NCBI GenBank assembly: GCA_900316805.1
Contig: ONEJ01000046.1
Span: 1-39,649, forward strand
Origin: an uncultured Lachnospiraceae bacterium
Lineage (GTDB): Bacteria; Bacillota; Clostridia; Lachnospirales; Lachnospiraceae
Length of the DNA: 39,649 nt
Direction: 5' to 3'
Made by a program: the position numbers and the translations under genes. Below, in pieces: positions 25,919 to 35,579 of this stretch (position 1 is the first letter of the stretch; the number at the start of each line of letters is the position of its first letter). The notes under the pieces are model-generated. The model did not search any database. It saw nothing but the letters and a program-made list of their open reading frames with translations, and was not told the origin of the DNA.

Positions 25919-27601
25919 TTAAGCCGGATTCACCGGAAGCTTAAAGGAGCTTTTCAGAGAAACAATCCGGTTAAATACCGGCTGTCCCGGCTTGGAGTCC
26001 TTATAATCTGCGCAGAAAAATCCTTGGCGTACAAACTGGCAGCTGTCATAGGCCTTCGCCTCCATCAGCGCCGGCTCCACAATACAATCCTCCAGCACCG
26101 TCAGTGAATTCGGGTTCAGGTTGAGGCTTCCATCCTCATTGTATACCCCCAGTTCCTCGTTGATCAGGTTTTCATACAGACGGACTGTCACCTTTTTGCC
26201 GTACTCTGCGGATACCCAGTGAATGGTTCCCTTCACCTTACGGCCATCCGGGCTGTTGCCTCCCTTAGAAGCCGGATCATAGGTACAGTGAATTACGGAA
26301 ATCTTACCATTTTCATCCTTTTCAAAGCCCACACATTTAACAAAATAAGCGTTCATCAGGCGGACCTCATTGCCCGGGAACATGCGGAAATACTTCTTGG
26401 GCGGCTCCTCCATGAAGTCCTCTCTCTCGATATAAAGTTCTCTGGTAAAAGGCACCGTTCTCTGTCCCAGCTTGGGATTTTCCAGATTATTGTCCACCGT
26501 CAGCTGCTCCACCTGGCCTTCCGGATAATTGTCAATGACCACCTTTACCGGATCCAAAACTGCCATCATACGAGGCCGTTTCATCTTAAGATCCTCACGG
26601 ATGCAGTACTCCAGCATCGCATAATCCACAGAACTGTTTGCCTTGGAAACGCCGCAGAGCTCCACAAATTTCTGGATAGACTCCGGCGTATAGCCTCTTC
26701 TTCTAAGGGCTGCGATAGAAACCAGTCTCGGGTCATCCCAGCCATCCACGATTTTCTCCTCTACCAGCTTCTTGATATATCGCTTTCCAGTAACCACATT
26801 GGTCAGATAAAGCTTTGCAAACTCAATCTGCTTTGGGGTGCCCTCCGGGCTTGTCTTATAGCCAAGCTCCGTCACAACCCAGTCGTACAGCGGTCTGTGA
26901 TCCTCAAACTCCAGGGTACAGATGGAGTGGGTAATCCCTTCAATGGCATCCTCGATAGGATGGGCAAAATCGTACATCGGGTAGATACACCACTTATCCC
27001 CGGTATTGTGGTGGGTCATGTGAGCCACACGGTAAAGGATCGGGTCTCTCATATTGATATTGGAGGATGCCATATCGATGCGGGCACGAAGTACACGACT
27101 GCCGTCCTCACACTCACCATTTTTCATTCCTTCAAAAAGTGCCAGATTCTCTTCCACGGTTCTCTCGGCATAAGGATCCATCTTGCCGGGCTCTGTAAGG
27201 GTTCCACGATATTCCCGGATCTCATCTGCTGTCAGGTCAGAAACATAAGCCTTTCCCTTCTTGATCAGCTGGATGGCTGCCTCGTACATCCGGTCAAAAT
27301 AATCCGATGCAAAATACACCCCATCCCACTGGGCTCCCAGCCACTCTACATCGGCCTTGATGGATTCCACAAACTCCACTTTCTCCTTGGTAGGATTGGT
27401 ATCATCAAAACGGAGATTAAATTTTCCGCCATATTTCTTTGCAAGTCCCGAATTTAAAAGAATAGACTTGGCATGTCCGATGTGAAGATATCCATTGGGC
27501 TCCGGAGGGAATCTAGTCTTTACCGCCTCACAATTGCCCTCTGCCAAATCCTTCTCGATGATCTGCTCGATAAAATTCTTGGAAACTGCTTCATTTTCCA
27601 T
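25919..27601 (-). CDS. glnS: Glutaminyl-tRNA synthetase
   Basis: 560 residues from ATG 27601, preceded by AGAGGAG. Class I signatures: [16 protein letters not shown] (HIGH), [11 protein letters not shown], and [10 protein letters not shown]-like second motif region (a variant of KMSKR; the visible residues are LKMKRPRM). A two-barrel anticodon-binding C-terminus follows. It charges tRNA-Gln. The frame continues upstream to the promoter, but that part is leader. The leader contains a terminator-like hairpin (27696-27728), suggesting attenuation. First gene of an operon with DUF2225, rnhA and aroB. Confidence 0.96.
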   Translation of the reverse strand: MENEAVSKNFIEQIIEKDLAEGNCEAVKTRFPPEPNGYLHIGHAKSILLNSGLAKKYGGKFNLRFDDTNPTKEKVEFVESIKADVEWLGAQWDGVYFASDYFDRMYEAAIQLIKKGKAYVSDLTADEIREYRGTLTEPGKMDPYAERTVEENLALFEGMKNGECEDGSRVLRARIDMASSNINMRDPILYRVAHMTHHNTGDKWCIYPMYDFAHPIEDAIEGITHSICTLEFEDHRPLYDWVVTELGYKTSPEGTPKQIEFAKLYLTNVVTGKRYIKKLVEEKIVDGWDDPRLVSIAALRRRGYTPESIQKFVELCGVSKANSSVDYAMLEYCIREDLKMKRPRMMAVLDPVKVVIDNYPEGQVEQLTVDNNLENPKLGQRTVPFTRELYIEREDFMEEPPKKYFRMFPGNEVRLMNAYFVKCVGFEKDENGKISVIHCTYDPASKGGNSPDGRKVKGTIHWVSAEYGKKVTVRLYENLINEELGVYNEDGSLNLNPNSLTVLEDCIVEPALMEAKAYDSCQFVRQGFFCADYKDSKPGQPVFNRIVSLKSSFKLPVNPA

Positions 27602-27690
27602 AATCTGTACTCCTCTTTCTGCCTGTTGTGATTCTGCGCACTCCTGCAATTTTGCCAATTGCATCAACAAAGAATCCTCCCGGCGTTTAT

Positions 27691-27728
27691 TAAAAAACGG
27701 AGCCCAGGCTGTTTGCATAAGCTCCGTT
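27691..27728 (-). terminator. Terminator-like hairpin inside the glnS leader
   Basis: On the minus strand AACGGAGC pairs with GCTCCGTT around a 17-nt loop and runs into TTTTTTAATAA. It starts only about 15 nt after the -10 box and lies about 95 nt before the glnS ATG. No T-box motif was seen. Confidence 0.65.
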
Positions 27729-27743
27729 ACTTGCGATATTTTC

Positions 27744-27772
27744 ATTATAAAGACACGACAAAACTTTGTCAA
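27744..27772 (-). promoter_or_regulatory. Consensus promoter of the glnS operon
   Basis: On the minus strand, TTGACA (27767-27772), 17 bp, TATAAT (27744-27749): perfect hexamers and spacing. Confidence 0.9.
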
Positions 27773-27802
27773 TAATGACTACTGGGTTACGTTGTTCCAC
27801 AA

Positions 27803-27867
27803 CATCTTGGATATAGGAATGCATTTTTACAAGTATACTTGACAAATGCATTCCTATATCCAAGATG
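27803..27867. repeat. 24-bp perfect inverted repeat with a palindromic loop
   Basis: Arms 27803-27826 and 27844-27867 are perfectly complementary; the 17-nt loop contains the palindrome CAAGTATACTTG. Weaker complementarity continues outward (GTTAC...GTAAC). It lacks a T-run, so it is a strong hairpin rather than a classical terminator. It lies between the rhomboid-like gene's stop and the glnS promoter. Confidence 0.8.
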
Positions 27868-27887
27868 CCGTGTGAACAGTAACACTG

Positions 27888-28763
27888 TTACTGCACGTGC
27901 TGGTGAGTAAACAGATGCTCCTCACAGTACTCCAGATTGCCCCTGCATTTACTGCAATAGCGGAAGGTCAGCTCCGGATTGGTGATCTCGGTGCGGCCAC
28001 AGATGGCACATTTGTGCTTGGAAATGCCGGAACCGGGTCTTGGCTCCCGAAACTGTGCCTGAAACTCCTTCTGGCGTTTCTTATGCTTTCTTGTAATGTG
28101 GATGCTGGCGAACCAGAAAAACAGGAACATGTTGGCGATAGCCACAATCAGCTGGGTGCAGGTCATAAGTCCAAAGATGATTCCCATTTCCGATCCATAA
28201 GTTCCAATGGCTCTGGCAAAAGTGCTGATGACCTGATAGCCGAAATACACCAGTTCAAACACCAGCATCCATTTCATCTTAATGGGAAGCACAAAGAACA
28301 AAAGCACCTGCCCCTCCGGCATACACATGGCCAGTGCCAACAGCATGGACAGGAGAATGTAATAGGTACTCAGATAGACGTCAGTGCCGGTTCCTGTAAC
28401 AAGAAAACTCACAAGGTACACCAGAATCCCCGCCAGATCGCTCAAAATAATTCCGCCAAACAGATAGACATTCATGCGGAAGGTTCCCAAAAAAGACTCT
28501 AAGGAGCTGGCCCAGGACAGCACGCAGAAAAGAAACAATATCCCAAAAAGGTCAAAGGACGTACTTGGCATGAACACCCAGGTAAACAGACGCCAGACCT
28601 GCCCGTGGAGAATCCCGCTGACAGAAAAACTTAAGTAGTACAGAAGCCCCGGTGCTGTCATGGAAACCAATAGGCCTGCCAGGATCGCAAAGACAAAATA
28701 TCTGCTCAGATTCGGAATCGCATAACGTCCCCATTTTCTTTCTAATTTATCCATCCAATTCAT
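27888..28763 (-). CDS. Rhomboid-like membrane protein without catalytic serine
   Basis: 291 residues from ATG 28763, eight bases after GAGG; an upstream GTG (28772) overlaps that site. Six or so hydrophobic segments span residues about 20-230. WRLFTWVFMP matches the rhomboid/derlin family L1 region, but neither the GxSG serine motif nor the catalytic histidine is visible, so it should be an inactive rhomboid (pseudoprotease). The cytoplasmic tail (about 225-291) is basic and ends in a zinc-ribbon-like cluster: CAICG, CSKCRG, then C and two His. It has its own consensus promoter, divergent from the activase gene. Confidence 0.8.
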   Translation of the reverse strand: MNWMDKLERKWGRYAIPNLSRYFVFAILAGLLVSMTAPGLLYYLSFSVSGILHGQVWRLFTWVFMPSTSFDLFGILFLFCVLSWASSLESFLGTFRMNVYLFGGIILSDLAGILVYLVSFLVTGTGTDVYLSTYYILLSMLLALAMCMPEGQVLLFFVLPIKMKWMLVFELVYFGYQVISTFARAIGTYGSEMGIIFGLMTCTQLIVAIANMFLFFWFASIHITRKHKKRQKEFQAQFREPRPGSGISKHKCAICGRTEITNPELTFRYCSKCRGNLEYCEEHLFTHQHVQ

Positions 28764-28824
28764 AAATGACACCTCAATATTTTCATTTTACTATGTTACT
28801 CTTTGAATAGCCAGTCGCTTTTTC

Positions 28825-28853
28825 ATTATATTTTCTAATTGTCCCCTTGTCAA
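28825..28853 (-). promoter_or_regulatory. Consensus promoter of the rhomboid-like gene
   Basis: On the minus strand, TTGACA (28848-28853), 17 bp, TATAAT (28825-28830). It is back to back with the plus-strand promoter 52 bp away. Confidence 0.88.
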
Positions 28854-28905
28854 CGAACCACAGATTTCTTTCCAAGATTTAATAAATTATTTATCTTTTC
28901 GGTGA

Positions 28906-28934
28906 TTGTTTTTTACTTTTTCTTGTCGTATAAT
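28906..28934 (+). promoter_or_regulatory. Promoter of the activase/dehydratase-like gene
   Basis: TTGTTT (28906-28911), 17 bp, TATAAT (28929-28934). A leader of about 115 nt follows with an AGGTCA...ATGACCT inverted pair (28984-29023). Confidence 0.65.
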
Positions 28935-29055
28935 GTTGCTTGTTTACGATTAGAAACGTACTTATTTATAATACAAAAGTATGAGGTCAGTAATTGTCAC
29001 CATTACCGGGCATGCTTCATGACCTGATCAGACTGACAGATGGAGGTTCTTTTTT

Positions 29056-32000
29056 ATGGAAAACAATTCCCTACATAAACTCGGTATTGATATCGGCTCC
29101 ACCACCGTGAAGATTGCGGTGCTGGATCAGGAGGACAATCTTCTTTTCGCCGATTACGAGCGCCATTTTGCCAATATTCAGGAGACCCTGACAGCACTCC
29201 TTCAGGAGGCATATGACAAGTTGGGGAATCTTTCCGTGGCTCCCATGATTACCGGTTCCGGCGGACTGACACTGGCGAAGCACATGAACGTGCCCTTCGT
29301 GCAGGAGGTCATTTCCGTATCCACAGCACTGCAGCACTACGCCCCCCAGACCGATGTGGCCATCGAGCTGGGCGGCGAGGATGCCAAGATCATCTATTTT
29401 GAGGGCGGCAACGTGGAGCAGCGTATGAACGGCATCTGTGCCGGCGGTACCGGTTCCTTTATCGACCAGATGGCATCCCTCATTCAGACGGACGCCTCCG
29501 GTCTCAACGAATATGCGAAAAATTATAAGGCTATCTACCCCATTGCAGCCCGCTGCGGCGTATTTGCAAAAACAGATATCCAGCCGCTGATCAATGAGGG
29601 AGCAACGCCGGAGGATCTGTCTGCTTCCATTTTCCAGGCAGTGGTGAACCAGACCATCAGTGGTCTGGCCTGCGGCAAGCCCATTCGGGGACACGTGGCC
29701 TTTCTGGGTGGTCCCCTCCACTTTTTGTCCGAGCTTAAGGGGTCCTTTATCCGCACCTTAAACTTAGACAGTGAGCATGCCATCACACCGGAAAATTCCC
29801 ATCTTTTTGCTGCCATCGGTTCCGCCTTGAACTTCAAGGAGGATTCCGTGACCCAGCTGGGAACCATGATCCGTCAGCTGTCCAATGGCATCAAGATGGA
29901 ATTTGAGGTAGCCAGATTAGACCCGCTTTTTGCCGATGAAAAGGAATATGAAGCTTTTACGAAGCGCCACGGCAACAACCATGTGGAAACCGCAGAGCTT
30001 AAAAATTACAGTGGCAGCTGCTATCTGGGTATCGACGCGGGCTCTACCACCACCAAGGTGGCTCTCGTCAGCGAAGAAGGAAAGCTTCTGTATTCTTTCT
30101 ACGACAATAACAATGGAAGCCCCCTGGCTACAGCCATCCGTTCCATTCAGGAGATTTACTCCCTGCTTCCGAAGGATGCCCATATTGTCCACTCCTGCTC
30201 CACCGGTTACGGCGAAGCTCTCCTTAAGGCTGCGCTGATGTTAGATGACGGAGAAGTGGAGACGGTGGCTCACTACTATGCTGCTGCCTTTTTCGACCCG
30301 AAGGTAGACTGCATCTTAGACATCGGCGGCCAGGACATGAAGTGCATCAAGATCAAAAACCAGACCGTAGACAGCGTTCAGTTAAACGAAGCCTGCTCCT
30401 CCGGCTGTGGTTCCTTCATTGAGACCTTCGCAAAATCTCTGAATTACAGTGTACAGGATTTCGCAAAAGAGGCTCTTTTTGCCAAGCATCCCATTGATCT
30501 GGGCACCCGCTGTACCGTTTTCATGAACTCCAAGGTAAAGCAGGCCCAGAAGGAAGGCGCCTCAGTGGCAGACATTTCCGCAGGACTGGCTTATTCCGTC
30601 ATCAAGAATGCCCTTTTTAAGGTAATCAAGCTCTCGGATGCCAGTGATCTGGGAGAAAACATCGTAGTGCAGGGCGGAACCTTCTACAACGATGCCGTGC
30701 TTCGCAGCTTTGAGAAAATCGCCGGTGTTCACGCCACCCGTCCGGATATTGCCGGAATCATGGGTGCCTTTGGTGCTGCACTGATTGCAAGAGAACGTCA
30801 CGAGGCCGGTTATGAGACCACCATGCTGACCATTGAACAGATCAATGCACTGACCTACACCACCAAGCTTTCCCGCTGTCAGGGCTGTACCAACCACTGC
30901 CTTCTGACCATCAACCAGTTTTCCGACAACCGGCGCTATATCACCGGCAACCGCTGTGAGCGTGGTCTCGGAAAAGAGAAAAATACGGCTCACGTGCCGA
31001 ACCTTTATGAATACAAGAACAAGAGGCTTTTTGACTATAAGCCCCTTTCCCCGGAGGAAGCTACCAGGGGAACCGTCGGTATCCCGCGGGTACTGAATAT
31101 GTATGAGAATTATCCTTTCTGGGCAGTCTTCTTTAAGAAGCTGGGCTTTCGCGTTGTACTTTCGCCCCAGTCCACCAGAAAGATTTACGAGCTGGGCATC
31201 GATTCCATCCCCAGCGAGTCGGAATGCTACCCGGCTAAGCTGACCCACGGACATATTGCATGGCTGATCCACCAGAATGTGGACTTTATTTTCTATCCGG
31301 CAATTCCATACGAGAGAAACGAGTTCCCGGATGCCAACAACCACTACAACTGTCCGATCGTTACTTCCTATTCGGAGAACATTAAAAATAATGTGGATGA
31401 GATTACCAATGGCGATGTGCGGTTTTTGAACCCCTTCATGGCCTTTACCGATGAAGAGGTGCTTTCCAAGCAGTTGGTGGATTGCTTTACGAAGGAATTC
31501 TATATTCGCGAATCAGAGATCCGGGACGCTGTTTCCGAGGGATGGAAGGAGCTTGCTGTCACCCGTCTGGAAATGCAGCACAAGGGTGAAGAGGTTCTCA
31601 AATACATGGAAGAAAACCACTGCCGTGGTATCGTTCTGGCAGGGCGTCCTTACCACGTGGATCCGGAGATCAACCACGGAATTCCGGAATTGATCAATTC
31701 CTACGGCATCTGCGTGCTGACAGAGGATTCCGTCTCCCACCTGGGTAATTTGGAACGTCCGCTGATCGTTATGGACCAGTGGATGTACCACAGCAGACTC
31801 TACTCTGCCGCTAACTTTGTAAAAACCAGAGATGATCTGGACTTAATACAGCTTAATTCCTTCGGCTGCGGACTGGATGCCGTTACCACCGACTGCGTCA
31901 ACGACATTCTGACGGGCTCCGGCAAAATTTACACCTGCCTGAAGATCGACGAGGTCAACAACCTGGGAGCAGCCCGCATCCGTATCCGCTCTCTCCTTGC

Positions 32001-33306
32001 CGCCATCCGCGTGAAGGAGAAAAAGCAGGAGAAACGCACCCTGCAGCCCTCCAGCTATGAGCGTGTGATCTTTACGGAGGAAATGCGAAAGAACTATACC
32101 ATCATCTGTCCGCAGATGTCTCCGATCCATTTTGACCTGATTATCCCGGCCTTCCAGGCTGCCGGCTATAACCTGGTAATTCCGGAGATTCCCGCCAGAG
32201 AATGTGTGGACGTAGGACTCAAGTACGTAAACAATGATGCCTGCTATCCGTCCTTAATTGTCATCGGACAGATCATGGATGCCGTCATGTCCGGGGACTA
32301 TGACCTGACAAGAACCGCCATCCTGATCACCCAGACGGGCGGCGGCTGCCGTGCCACCAACTATATCGGTTTCATCCGCCGTGCTCTCATCAAGGCCGGA
32401 TGCCCGGATGTACCTGTTATCTCCCTCAACATGGTGGGGCTGGAAAAGAACCCGGGCTTCAAATTTACCCCAAGCCTGATCCAGCACGGTCTCTACGCGC
32501 TGGAGTTCGGTGATATCTTTATGCGCTGTCTCTACCGGGTACGCCCTTACGAATCCGTCCCCGGCTCGGCCAACGCACTGCATGAGAAGTGGAAAAAGCG
32601 TGTGATTGAGTTCTTAAGCTCCACAAAGATTCTGTCACACCGGAAATACGAAAAGATGTGCCGTCAGATTATCCGCGACTTCGACAACCTGCCGATGACG
32701 GATGAGAAAAAGCCCCGCGTAGGCGTGGTAGGTGAGATTCTTGTAAAGTTCCTGCCTGCTGCCAACAACCATATCGTGGATCTGCTGGAGGCGGAAGGAG
32801 CGGAAGCCGTGGTACCGGACCTTACGGATTTCCTGCTCTACAGCTGTTACAACCAGAACTTTAAGACCGAGCATCTGGGCGGTACCGCCAAAGCCGCACG
32901 GCTCAACAATCTTCTGATCCGCTTCTTCGAGTGGCTCAGAAAGGCCGCAAGGGATGAACTTTCTAAGAGTAAGCATTTTGAACCTACTGCCTACATCCAG
33001 AATCTGGCCGCTCAGGCAGAACCAATCGTCTCCTGCGGCAATCAGACTGGTGAGGGCTGGTTCCTAACCGGCGAAATGTTAGAGCTGATCGGTCAGGGCG
33101 TCAACAATATCGTCTGCGCCCAGCCATTCGCCTGCCTGCCCAACCACATCGTGGGCAAAGGCGTAATTAAAGAGATCCGCCGCGCTTATCCGGGAGCCAA
33201 CATCGTAGCCATCGACTACGATCCGGGCGCTTCGGAGGTAAATCAGCTGAACCGTATCAAGCTGATGCTGGCTACGGCACAGAAGAATTTGCGGAACGAA
33301 GAATAA
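29056..33306 (+). CDS. Tandem 2-hydroxyacyl-CoA dehydratase activase fused to dehydratase-like domains
   Basis: 1416 residues from ATG 29056, nine bases after TGGAGG. Two ASKHA-fold ATPase modules lie in series. Module 1 (about 7-265) has [10 protein letters not shown] and the two cysteines (C128 in ICAGGTGS and C167 in RCGVF) at the positions of the bridging [4Fe-4S] ligands of HgdC. Module 2 (about 322-580) has [19 protein letters not shown] and TRCTVF. A cysteine knot ([15 protein letters not shown]) follows, then a DUF2229 region and a dehydratase-D-like region ([27 protein letters not shown]). Family members use ATP to push an electron at very low potential into a partner enzyme. The substrate is unknown. 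It has its own promoter and terminator. Confidence 0.88.
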   Translation: MENNSLHKLGIDIGSTTVKIAVLDQEDNLLFADYERHFANIQETLTALLQEAYDKLGNLSVAPMITGSGGLTLAKHMNVPFVQEVISVSTALQHYAPQTDVAIELGGEDAKIIYFEGGNVEQRMNGICAGGTGSFIDQMASLIQTDASGLNEYAKNYKAIYPIAARCGVFAKTDIQPLINEGATPEDLSASIFQAVVNQTISGLACGKPIRGHVAFLGGPLHFLSELKGSFIRTLNLDSEHAITPENSHLFAAIGSALNFKEDSVTQLGTMIRQLSNGIKMEFEVARLDPLFADEKEYEAFTKRHGNNHVETAELKNYSGSCYLGIDAGSTTTKVALVSEEGKLLYSFYDNNNGSPLATAIRSIQEIYSLLPKDAHIVHSCSTGYGEALLKAALMLDDGEVETVAHYYAAAFFDPKVDCILDIGGQDMKCIKIKNQTVDSVQLNEACSSGCGSFIETFAKSLNYSVQDFAKEALFAKHPIDLGTRCTVFMNSKVKQAQKEGASVADISAGLAYSVIKNALFKVIKLSDASDLGENIVVQGGTFYNDAVLRSFEKIAGVHATRPDIAGIMGAFGAALIARERHEAGYETTMLTIEQINALTYTTKLSRCQGCTNHCLLTINQFSDNRRYITGNRCERGLGKEKNTAHVPNLYEYKNKRLFDYKPLSPEEATRGTVGIPRVLNMYENYPFWAVFFKKLGFRVVLSPQSTRKIYELGIDSIPSESECYPAKLTHGHIAWLIHQNVDFIFYPAIPYERNEFPDANNHYNCPIVTSYSENIKNNVDEITNGDVRFLNPFMAFTDEEVLSKQLVDCFTKEFYIRESEIRDAVSEGWKELAVTRLEMQHKGEEVLKYMEENHCRGIVLAGRPYHVDPEINHGIPELINSYGICVLTEDSVSHLGNLERPLIVMDQWMYHSRLYSAANFVKTRDDLDLIQLNSFGCGLDAVTTDCVNDILTGSGKIYTCLKIDEVNNLGAARIRIRSLLAAIRVKEKKQEKRTLQPSSYERVIFTEEMRKNYTIICPQMSPIHFDLIIPAFQAAGYNLVIPEIPARECVDVGLKYVNNDACYPSLIVIGQIMDAVMSGDYDLTRTAILITQTGGGCRATNYIGFIRRALIKAGCPDVPVISLNMVGLEKNPGFKFTPSLIQHGLYALEFGDIFMRCLYRVRPYESVPGSANALHEKWKKRVIEFLSSTKILSHRKYEKMCRQIIRDFDNLPMTDEKKPRVGVVGEILVKFLPAANNHIVDLLEAEGAEAVVPDLTDFLLYSCYNQNFKTEHLGGTAKAARLNNLLIRFFEWLRKAARDELSKSKHFEPTAYIQNLAAQAEPIVSCGNQTGEGWFLTGEMLELIGQGVNNIVCAQPFACLPNHIVGKGVIKEIRRAYPGANIVAIDYDPGASEVNQLNRIKLMLATAQKNLRNEE

Positions 33307-33374
33307 CACACTAGTACAGCGTTTCGTAAATAACTGAACCAATAACGCAGAATATTTTTTCCGATGTGAATGGT

Positions 33375-33412
33375 AAAAAACCCAGACACAGCGGGCTGCA
33401 TCTGGGTTTTTT
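33375..33412 (+). terminator. Terminator of the activase gene
   Basis: AAAAAACCCAGA (33375-33386) pairs with TCTGGGTTTTTT (33401-33412); T-run follows on the plus strand. Confidence 0.92.
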
Positions 33413-33424
33413 GATATGCGAAAT

Positions 33425-33703
33425 GGGCGCTCATGGGATTTTTCGTCTCTGGCGCCCATTCTTTCTGTTAATTCAATTTTCTTATATTGCATTAATACCT
33501 GATTCCGTTTTGTTTTCTGGTTTTTGTTTCTGATTTTTGTTTTTGATTTGGGCGGTAGTGAACACTTTTTCGCTATGTGCCCATTTTTTCTTACCATCAA
33601 GATGTTTCTTTGCATATTTTGGGCGGTACAGTTCTAAATTTACGTATACGCCCATTTTTCCAAAAAATATGGGCGTATAGAAAATTTTCTCTGCGAAGCG
33701 CCC
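33425..33703. repeat. Array C: four GGGCG-N23-CGCCC modules
   Basis: Modules at 33425-33457, 33550-33582, 33621-33653 and 33671-33703, each exactly 33 nt. The second ends GTGCCC, a change that still permits a G-U pair. The spacing is 125, 71 and 50 bp. Three of them are followed by ATTTTT or ATTCT. Modules 3 and 4 share TATACGCCCAT/ATGGGCGTATA (11-bp inverted). Between 1 and 2 is a T-rich stretch with TTTTTGTTTCTGA-like repeats. This accounts for the 460-bp spacer after the activase gene; no gene is seen in it. Confidence 0.8.
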
Positions 33704-33732
33704 ATTCTCCGCTTTTCACATATATTCTGCCA

Positions 33733-33807
33733 CCTAAATTCTATATTTTCCAAGACAGCCTTAACTCCTTATTTTCCAGGGCAAGCCTTAACTCCATATT
33801 TTTCAAG
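33733..33807. repeat. Three ~26-bp tandem copies across the stop codon of the YjbR-MGMT gene
   Basis: Copies at about 33780-33807, 33754-33779 and 33733-33753 share GCCTTAACTCC and TATTTTCCA. The first is coding (LEKYGVKA); in the second the TAT codon equivalent is TAA, the gene's stop. Confidence 0.65.
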
Positions 33808-34404
33808 GTCAACCTTCCCATCCACGACTTCGACACCATCCTCCTGCAGTAGCCTGGCCTGTGCATCGGCACCGCCAAAGGCAAAGGCGCCGGACAACTC
33901 CCCCTTGGCATTGACAACGCGAAAGCAGGGAATATGCTCCGGATCCGGATTCTTGTGGAGTGCGTTGCCAACAACCCTCGCCATCTTGGGATCACCGGCC
34001 ATGGCTGCAATCTGACCGTAGGTTGCCACATGTCCTTTGGGAATTTGCCTCACAGCTTCATAAATCCGCTTCGCCGGACTGTCTGCCACAAGATCATAGC
34101 TCTCAGCAACCATCCGCTTAATTTCAACATCGGGAATGGAACCATCAAGAATAATTGTATTCCAGTGATCTTTGTTCTGATGATATCCGGGGACCACTGC
34201 CGGATAAGCGCTGCGCCAGAAATCCCGCCACTGGGGATCCACTTTCACATTTATATTCAGGAATCCCTCTCTCTCATATGTCCATAAAAAAGCTTTCCTG
34301 CTGCCGGTCATCCGCACAAGCTGCCAGTTCTCGTCATGAAAGGGGGCATCCTGATATGTATTGGGAAATGACAGCCCATATGCCAGTAATTCTTCTCTGT
34401 TCAT
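33769..34404 (-). CDS. YjbR/MmcQ domain fused to an MGMT-type alkyltransferase domain
   Basis: 211 residues from ATG 34404, behind GGAGGGAAAGG. Residues 1-105 are a YjbR/MmcQ-like domain (NREELLAYGLSFPNTY, WRSAYPAVVPGYHQNKDHWN). Residues 108-205 are the DNA-binding domain of O6-alkylguanine-DNA alkyltransferase: the helix-turn-helix GHVATYGQIAAMAG, RVVGNALHKNP, and active-site IPCFRVV with the acceptor cysteine C160. The usual PCHR histidine is Phe, so direct alkyl transfer may be weak; an ATL-like sensing role is possible. Family members without a full N-terminal domain often flag damage for other repair systems. The C-terminus was shaped by a tandem duplication. Confidence 0.82.
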   Translation of the reverse strand: MNREELLAYGLSFPNTYQDAPFHDENWQLVRMTGSRKAFLWTYEREGFLNINVKVDPQWRDFWRSAYPAVVPGYHQNKDHWNTIILDGSIPDVEIKRMVAESYDLVADSPAKRIYEAVRQIPKGHVATYGQIAAMAGDPKMARVVGNALHKNPDPEHIPCFRVVNAKGELSGAFAFGGADAQARLLQEDGVEVVDGKVDLEKYGVKACPGK

Positions 34405-34461
34405 TCCTTTCCCTCCGTTTCTTCTCCACCGTCCTTTTTCCTCTAACCACTTTCCTTGTAT

Positions 34462-34568
34462 GGAACATACTGAAAAATAATTTTTGCCTATATGTCCCGC
34501 GACACGCATTTTACCACTCGATCACTCGTCAATCGGGACATAGCGTACCATTTTTCTCCATATGTCCC
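34462..34568. repeat. Array D: modules with GGGACATA/TATGTCCC stems
   Basis: A 34-nt module at 34535-34568 (8-bp stem GGGACATA/TATGTCCC, TTTTTC in the loop) and a related 37-nt module at 34462-34498 (GGAACATA/TATGTCCC) whose right ends are 70 bp apart. The spacer following each begins with related strings (GCATTTTA and GCATTTAT), and a third spacer runs into the SDR stop codon. Confidence 0.65.
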
Positions 34569-34593
34569 AGGAAAGCATTTATTACTTGCTACG

Positions 34594-35466
34594 CTACGTA
34601 TCCTCTCGCGTTTTCTTCTTCCGGGCAATTCGGTGTAACTGCGGACGAAGGGTAATATCCGGCACCACCATGCCCTCCCGCTGCGAAAGCACATAACGAA
34701 CCGCATCGGCCACCTCGGAAGCCAGAAGGAAGCTGCCCTCCTCCTCTGAGCAGGTAATGTCCGCATCGCGGTACAGATTTGTGTCCGTCATATCCGGGTG
34801 AATCGTAGTCACTTTCACGCCATATTTGCGGGCCTCATCAAAAAGACTCTCACCAAAGCTGGTAAGCCCCGCCTTGACAGCACCATAGGCGCAGCCATGG
34901 GGACTGCTCTGCTTGGCTGTAATGGAAGAAATGTTGATCATGTATCCCCTATTTTGTTTCAGCACCCGAAGCAGACGATTGGACAGAATCAATGGTACTT
35001 CCAGATTTGTACGGACCAGAGTCTGGATCTGCTCTACGGAAAGCTGCTCATGAAGACCATAATAGCCCACACCGGCAGCATTCACCAAAACCTCCAACTG
35101 CGAATTCCGTGAAATCTCCCTGACCTGATTGCAGAGCCATCCGGTATCCAGCAGATCCCCCTGCACCTTGTGAAATCTTCCTTTTCCATCAAAACAAAGC
35201 TCTGTTGTTTTCTGCCGGCTGTTCTTCTCTAGATCACCAAAACCATCCTCTAAGCGCTCCTGACAGTTCCCTGCCGGATGTTCAGCCCCTGTCTGCCTGA
35301 TTCCCTCTTCACAAAGGGCGTCAAAATTCCGTCCAAATCCATACACCTCATAGCCCAGCTCACACAATACCCTGCTAATGGCAAAACCAATTCCCGAGCT
35401 GGCTCCAGTCACAATTGCTGACTTGTTCCCAAACGCTTGCTTCTCACTTGTATCATTCCCGTCCAT
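34594..35466 (-). CDS. Short-chain dehydrogenase/reductase with an insertion
   Basis: 290 residues from ATG 35466, six bases after GGAG; ATGs at 35469, 35487 and 35520 are alternatives. The Rossmann nucleotide loop TGASSGIG (about 20-27), NAAG (about 129-132), the catalytic Ser (NISSIT) and Tyr/Lys (CAYGAVKAG) are present. About 45 extra, polar residues (about 50-95) sit between beta-2 and the aspartate (QGDLLD) where NADP/NAD binding is usually set. A C-terminal tail of basic residues follows (RIARKKKTR). The substrate is unknown. It lies downstream of the SPL operon on the same strand, 114 bp away. Confidence 0.85.
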   Translation of the reverse strand: MDGNDTSEKQAFGNKSAIVTGASSGIGFAISRVLCELGYEVYGFGRNFDALCEEGIRQTGAEHPAGNCQERLEDGFGDLEKNSRQKTTELCFDGKGRFHKVQGDLLDTGWLCNQVREISRNSQLEVLVNAAGVGYYGLHEQLSVEQIQTLVRTNLEVPLILSNRLLRVLKQNRGYMINISSITAKQSSPHGCAYGAVKAGLTSFGESLFDEARKYGVKVTTIHPDMTDTNLYRDADITCSEEEGSFLLASEVADAVRYVLSQREGMVVPDITLRPQLHRIARKKKTREDT

Positions 35467-35579
35467 CATATTCTCCACCTGATTCATTTTCGCGGAACAT
35501 GCCCTTATATTTTGCTCCATTTACTTCATTTCCGCGGATCCTGCATCTGCCTGTCATTTTCCACGTCATACACGCCTTT

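Noticed and set aside
26219-27457. 412-codon plus-strand open frame
   Set aside because: Fully antisense to glnS, whose family motifs are complete on the other strand.
27602-27743. T-box riboswitch upstream of glnS
   Set aside because: The conserved T-box sequence and stem I features were not found; only a simple terminator hairpin.
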